DNA from: a virus
Reading direction: 5' to 3' (one strand)
Virus record (IMG/VR): IMGVR_UViG_3300012923_000014
Location: 1-24,157 of that record
Length of the DNA stretch: 24,157 bases
Part shown: one piece after another, positions 20,577 to 24,157 of the stretch
Layout of the letters: every line of letters starts with the position of its first letter
How positions within the stretch are numbered: the first letter of the stretch is position 1
Position numbers and translations under genes: made by a program
Notes under the pieces: model-generated
What the model was told of the DNA's origin: nothing
What the model saw: the letters and a program-made list of their open reading frames with translations, nothing else
The model's database searches: none

Positions 20577-21776
20577 ATGGACGGAACTATAATTGGACAA
20601 GGTACCTTTTCTGCTTCATATTCTGGTGCTAACCCTAATACTGGTGTTGCAAGTAACCAAGCAGGTAATGCGGTTATCATTGCAATCCCTTCTGGTGTTG
20701 ATTGGCTCAAAGTGTATAACTACACAAAAGCCGGTCAAAACGGAGTAACTACCGCTTACTTTAATGGTACAGGGAATGCTTCTGTAGGTACCGAATTCTA
20801 TTGGCAGCGTGGCATGCCTGTTGGTGGCGGTATCGTTTATTACAAAGGCGCTACAACTGCAGTAGTAGGTGAAGATACAATGGTATCAGGAGGGTTTACG
20901 CTCTATGATCCATCAGGACAAACACCTGGTGCATTGCCATTGCTCAGTTCTCCTGTAGCAACCACTGCTTCTACAAACGCAACGCGTCCCGTAGTTAGCA
21001 CTGCAAATACAGCAGGATTAAGTGTGGGTTCTGTAGTGCGTTTGAATTCGACTGCGCAAAATGATGTGAATGGTATAGATTTTGTTGTTGGGGCCGTGAC
21101 CGCTAACACAAGCTTTACTTTACTCACATCAACTAACCCATTGGCTACCGCGCCGGGTGCAATAGGTGGTGCTGGATTTTATAGTATTGTTAACGTAAAT
21201 CCACTCTTCTATCCACGTCGTCGTGTTATCGTTAACATTACTCAAGCAAATCCTGCACAAGTAAGTACTGCGGTGCCTCATGGTATGACTGCTGGGCAAT
21301 CAATTCGATTCGAAATCCCTTCCCAATCAGGAATGGTTCAATTGAATTCAAATTCAGCAAACAACTATAGAACTGCAACAGTTGTGCAAGTAATCGATGA
21401 TTATAACTTTACCGTAAATATAGATACTACCAGTTTCCCTGCGTTTACATGGCCTACTATTGCGCAACAACCATCTTCATTCCCACAGTTCTCTCCTGTT
21501 GGTGAAGATACTGCTGCTGCATTAGTGAGCCCTTATGCGCAAGTGCCTAGCATTGGTGGTCAGCAAATCTTTAATACTAATACTGGAATCCTGGCCGACT
21601 CGACCGTTAATACCGGTTTCCTTGGCATGATTCTTGGTAGTGGTGGTAATGGAACTGCCTTGACTACACCAATAGTTGGACCCGCTGGCGCTGTACATTT
21701 TACTTCAGGAAACGTCATTGATGTTGCTGACAGTATGTACTGGGTTGCAGGCAAGTCTACTTACGGCGGCCTATAA
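20577..21776 (+). CDS. Virion structural protein with E1-FCCH-like domain
   Basis: 399 residues, with aaggag before the ATG, 12 bases after the capsid stop. It is Gly, Thr, Ser and Ala rich and beta-structured. A stretch at about 222-285 ('ITQANPAQVSTAVPHGMTAG', then 'GMVQLNSNS' and 'DDYNFTVNIDTTSFPAF') repeats the plan in the 22344 product and matches the phage domain often labelled E1-FCCH-like. Position after the capsid suggests a head decoration or completion protein. Exact role unknown. Confidence 0.65.
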   Translation: MDGTIIGQGTFSASYSGANPNTGVASNQAGNAVIIAIPSGVDWLKVYNYTKAGQNGVTTAYFNGTGNASVGTEFYWQRGMPVGGGIVYYKGATTAVVGEDTMVSGGFTLYDPSGQTPGALPLLSSPVATTASTNATRPVVSTANTAGLSVGSVVRLNSTAQNDVNGIDFVVGAVTANTSFTLLTSTNPLATAPGAIGGAGFYSIVNVNPLFYPRRRVIVNITQANPAQVSTAVPHGMTAGQSIRFEIPSQSGMVQLNSNSANNYRTATVVQVIDDYNFTVNIDTTSFPAFTWPTIAQQPSSFPQFSPVGEDTAAALVSPYAQVPSIGGQQIFNTNTGILADSTVNTGFLGMILGSGGNGTALTTPIVGPAGAVHFTSGNVIDVADSMYWVAGKSTYGGL

Positions 21777-21827
21777 TCCATCTATGCCTAAAGGCTACGC
21801 CGGACGCGGTTTGCTTTTTTCATGCGT

Positions 21828-21854
21828 GGGAGTGGGAGCGAAAGCTCTCCTCCC
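21828..21854 (+). terminator. Strong GAAA-capped hairpin between virion genes
   Basis: GGGAG (21828-21832) and GGGAGC (21834-21839) pair with GCTCTC (21844-21849) and CTCCC (21850-21854), with one bulged T and a GAAA tetraloop. Followed only by agtcttcgtaattttta, so a weak terminator or an mRNA-stabilising hairpin. Confidence 0.5.
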
Positions 21855-21885
21855 AGTCTTCGTAATTTTTATAGAAAGGAAATGA

Positions 21886-22326
21886 ATGACTCAAGTTCAA
21901 TCGACAAGCACACCAGTAAAGAAAATAAAAGAAAAACCTAATTTGAACTACCTCCGTGATAAACATGCGGAGATAGTACCAGGAATATTTAAATATTTTG
22001 AAGCACCAGGAGGCACCTTAAGTTTTACCTTTAGAGAATTCAAAGGTGAAAAGCCGATACGTTATGACCTCACTGATGGTGAAGTATATCGCATACCCTA
22101 TGGAGTAGCTAAACATCTTAATAAAGATGGTTGGTACCCTGAATATAACTTTGTTCCCGGTGACAAATCTATTCAGATGGGAGCTGCGGTAGCTGGCTTT
22201 GCAAATAATGCTTTTCAGAAGATAACCAGAAAAGTGCATCGCTATGCATTTCAAAGTCTTGAATTCACAGATATTGAGGATATACCCAATTCTGTGTCAT
22301 CAATAGTAACAATAGAGTCGGTTTAA
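21886..22326 (+). CDS. Conserved-looking virion-region protein, 146 aa
   Basis: aaagga before the ATG. The order is a Lys-rich start, then 'LNYLRDKHAEIVPGIFKYFE', 'GGTLSFTFREFKGE', 'LTDGEVYRIPYGVAKHLNKD' and an end 'FQSLEFTDIEDIP'. I have seen similar unnamed proteins next to head genes of uncultured phages; the memory is general and no function is attached. Likely a minor virion or assembly protein. Confidence 0.55.
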   Translation: MTQVQSTSTPVKKIKEKPNLNYLRDKHAEIVPGIFKYFEAPGGTLSFTFREFKGEKPIRYDLTDGEVYRIPYGVAKHLNKDGWYPEYNFVPGDKSIQMGAAVAGFANNAFQKITRKVHRYAFQSLEFTDIEDIPNSVSSIVTIESV

Positions 22327-22343
22327 TCTTAGGAGAGACCGTA

Positions 22344-22700
22344 ATGGGACGTTGTTTTGCTTATCCTAATCCCATATTCCAGCCTGCCATGCGGCTTATA
22401 GCAGCAATAACGAATGCTAATCCTGCTGTTGTAACCACTACCTTCGCGCATCTATACCTTACTGGGTTAATAGTTCGCTTAGATTTGCCACCAGCAGTGG
22501 GTATGCCGCAGGCTAATGGTATGACGGGCACCATTACGGTCCTTTCTCCTACGACCTTTTCTATCAATATAGACACGACATTATTTACGCCATTCGCTAT
22601 TCCCGCAATGCCTGGACCTCATGAAGATATATGTGCTCAAGTAGTACCTGTAGCGGAAGTAAATAGTTCGCTTGTGCAGGCCGTCCAGAATATACTGTAA
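22344..22700 (+). CDS. Small virion protein with E1-FCCH-like domain
   Basis: 118 residues, with ggaga before the ATG. 'ITNANPAVVTTTFAH', then 'LPPAVGMPQANGMTG' and 'TTFSINIDTTLFTPF' copy the order of the domain in the 20577 product (ITxANPAxV, GM near Asn, xxFxxNIDTTxF). It consists of little more than that domain, so it may attach to the capsid or neck in the same way. Function not known. Confidence 0.6.
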   Translation: MGRCFAYPNPIFQPAMRLIAAITNANPAVVTTTFAHLYLTGLIVRLDLPPAVGMPQANGMTGTITVLSPTTFSINIDTTLFTPFAIPAMPGPHEDICAQVVPVAEVNSSLVQAVQNIL

Positions 22701-22725
22701 TTAAAGAATCAAGAAGGAGACTAAT

Positions 22726-23832
22726 ATGTCATTAACGATAGCCCCAACAACTACGCTTCAAGCCATTCAGACGAAGGTGCGTCGTTTGACGCGATCTCCT
22801 TCACAAGCTCAATTAACCGATACCGATCTTCAGAATTATATTAATACGTTTGTGGTCTATGATTTCCCTGAGCATCTCAGAATGTTCAATCAGAGAACTA
22901 CGTATACATTTGTAACCAATCCAGGACAAGATCGTTATCCCACCGATATTGCATCATTCGCTGGTGTCACAACAAACCCATTGTATGATTTCCAGAACAA
23001 ATTTCTGACTATGCATGATCCTATCTATATAGCAGGATATCAATCATACTTCACTCAATCACGTGAGCAGTTCTATGGTATATATCCATTCACCAACTCT
23101 ATTCAATCAACGCAGATCTTTGGCAACGGCATAACACAAACATTCTCAGGCAACTTACAGATTATTCAGGGGCAACCAGGCGGTGGTGCTGTTCTCTTAC
23201 AGAATAACGTGCTTTTCTCTTCTATTGATGTAAATGGACTTGGCCTTGCGCTAACTGATGTGCCACTCGTAAGCCTCACAACTGGTAATAATACAGTTGA
23301 GGGAAATCTTTATACACCTCAAACACAGCCGGCCGTTCCGCCCACTACGGCTAATTTTGATCCAACTAACTTTATTAACTATGTGACTGGCCAATTTACG
23401 ATCACATTCCCAACACCACCTGCTAATGGTCAGGTAATTAATAGCCAGACCGTTCCTGTGGTTACTGCATTGCCACAAGCGCTTATGTACTATGACAATA
23501 CGTTCTTTGTAAGACCGGTTCCTGATCAAAGCTATAATATAAATTTTGAATGCTACATGAGGCCTAGTTTTATCATGGATACTACTGATAACCCTCAACT
23601 GAATGAATGGTTTCAATATATATCATATGGCGCCGCAAAGAAGATATTAGAAGACCGCATGGATATGGATTCTGTCCAGTTACTGATGCCTGAATTTAAG
23701 AAACAAGAAGCACTGTGTCTACGCCGTACCTTGATACAGTATACAAATGAACGGACGGCAACAATTTATACCGAACAAACCAGCTTCGGACCAGGTAATG
23801 GTCAATGGGGTTGGGGCGGAGGACCTTTTTAG
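22726..23832 (+). CDS. Virion protein, possible head-tail connector or tail component
   Basis: 368 residues, with aaggag upstream. A helical N-terminus ('LQAIQTKVRRLTRSPSQAQL', then 'DLQNYINTFVVYDFPEHLR') is followed by a long beta-rich middle and a helical part near 285-350 ('LNEWFQYISYGAAKKILEDR'). This helix-beta-helix plan recalls podovirus neck or tubular proteins, and the gene lies between head and tail genes. No definite family. Ends in a Gly/Trp-rich tail (GPGNGQWGWGGGPF). Confidence 0.5.
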   Translation: MSLTIAPTTTLQAIQTKVRRLTRSPSQAQLTDTDLQNYINTFVVYDFPEHLRMFNQRTTYTFVTNPGQDRYPTDIASFAGVTTNPLYDFQNKFLTMHDPIYIAGYQSYFTQSREQFYGIYPFTNSIQSTQIFGNGITQTFSGNLQIIQGQPGGGAVLLQNNVLFSSIDVNGLGLALTDVPLVSLTTGNNTVEGNLYTPQTQPAVPPTTANFDPTNFINYVTGQFTITFPTPPANGQVINSQTVPVVTALPQALMYYDNTFFVRPVPDQSYNINFECYMRPSFIMDTTDNPQLNEWFQYISYGAAKKILEDRMDMDSVQLLMPEFKKQEALCLRRTLIQYTNERTATIYTEQTSFGPGNGQWGWGGGPF

Positions 23833-23841
23833 GAGAGTAAT

Positions 23842-24157
23842 ATGGCATGGAATCCAAATATTCCGCAGGCAACTGATCAGATTAATGTGTCTCAAGGCGA
23901 TATTCTGCATAATTTTCAGGCCCTTGATCCGATATTTAATGGTGTTACAAACTTTGCCGCTATCTTTACTACACTCGGAGCGACACCAACTACGGGCGCA
24001 TCACAGTTATCTATCTTTGCAGCTGATGATTCATCAAGTAATCCCCAATTATTTATTGGACCGCCGTCTACCGGAACACCGACTAATATAACAGGTTCAG
24101 GTCAGGCTACTAATGGCTGGGCACGATTACCCTCGACGATACTTATTAAATGGGGCA
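23842..24157 (+). CDS. Tail protein, 3' truncated by window edge
   Basis: ATG after aggaga; open to the window end (105 codons). The N-terminus 'MAWNPNIPQATDQINVSQGD' and later 'ARLPSTILIKWG' resemble the short linker-plus-strand sections of phage tail-fibre or collar proteins, where L-P-S-G-I-x-I-x-W-G is common. The frame at the right edge would continue in phase with the truncated gene at 1-830 if the ends were joined, which is suggestive only. Confidence 0.55.
   Translation, partial: MAWNPNIPQATDQINVSQGDILHNFQALDPIFNGVTNFAAIFTTLGATPTTGASQLSIFAADDSSSNPQLFIGPPSTGTPTNITGSGQATNGWARLPSTILIKWG

Overview
The window looks like a phage or prophage of a tailed virus, podovirus-like by its portal and capsid types. 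It carries a P22-type portal, a two-domain large terminase, a scaffold-like protein, an N4-gp56-type major capsid protein, virion and tail proteins, an ERF annealing protein, a RusA-like protein, a GroES and many small overlapping genes. The DNA is moderately AT-rich. I saw no integrase, lysis gene, DNA polymerase or tRNA. Several exported proteins have short hydrophobic leaders followed by Ser/Pro/Asn-rich stretches, a style I associate with Dependentiae (Babeliales) and other intracellular bacteria. That host guess is inference only.

Layout. 1-830: 3' part of a tail-fibre-like gene. 928-1629: two small exported proteins of unknown role. 1619-3241 (minus strand): ERF recombinase, HNH endonuclease and a small protein. 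3468-9878 (plus): a tightly coupled operon, often with ATGA stop/start overlaps. It encodes a winged-helix replication-like protein, a degenerate RusA, a possible small terminase, many small (often CxxC) proteins, the large terminase, a ribbon-helix-helix-like protein, GroES and a DUF551-like protein. 9879-10246: structured non-coding gap ending in a terminator. 10247-13940: portal and small capsid-region proteins. 14046-16244 (minus): two cargo genes, one a large exported protein, set against the structural genes. 16447-18034: a conserved-looking protein, the scaffold and a Cys-rich protein, closed by a terminator. 18267-20564: the major capsid gene. 20577-24157: virion and tail proteins, the last cut by the window edge.

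The main discovery is in the capsid gene. It looks like a row of short unrelated ORFs, but it is one gene of 315 codons split into four exons by three related group I introns of 495, 436 and 419 nt. For each intron I could pair P1 (with the U.G at the 5' splice site), P3, P4, P5, P7 and P8, with compensatory base changes between the copies, a terminal G at the 3' end, and GNRA-capped P9-region hairpins. Joining the exons restores the family's conserved sequence exactly in frame, including a 14-codon micro-exon. Each intron carries a small ORF whose ribosome-binding site lies in the ribozyme core and whose C-terminal codons are ribozyme sequence. None of the three ORFs resembles a known homing endonuclease.
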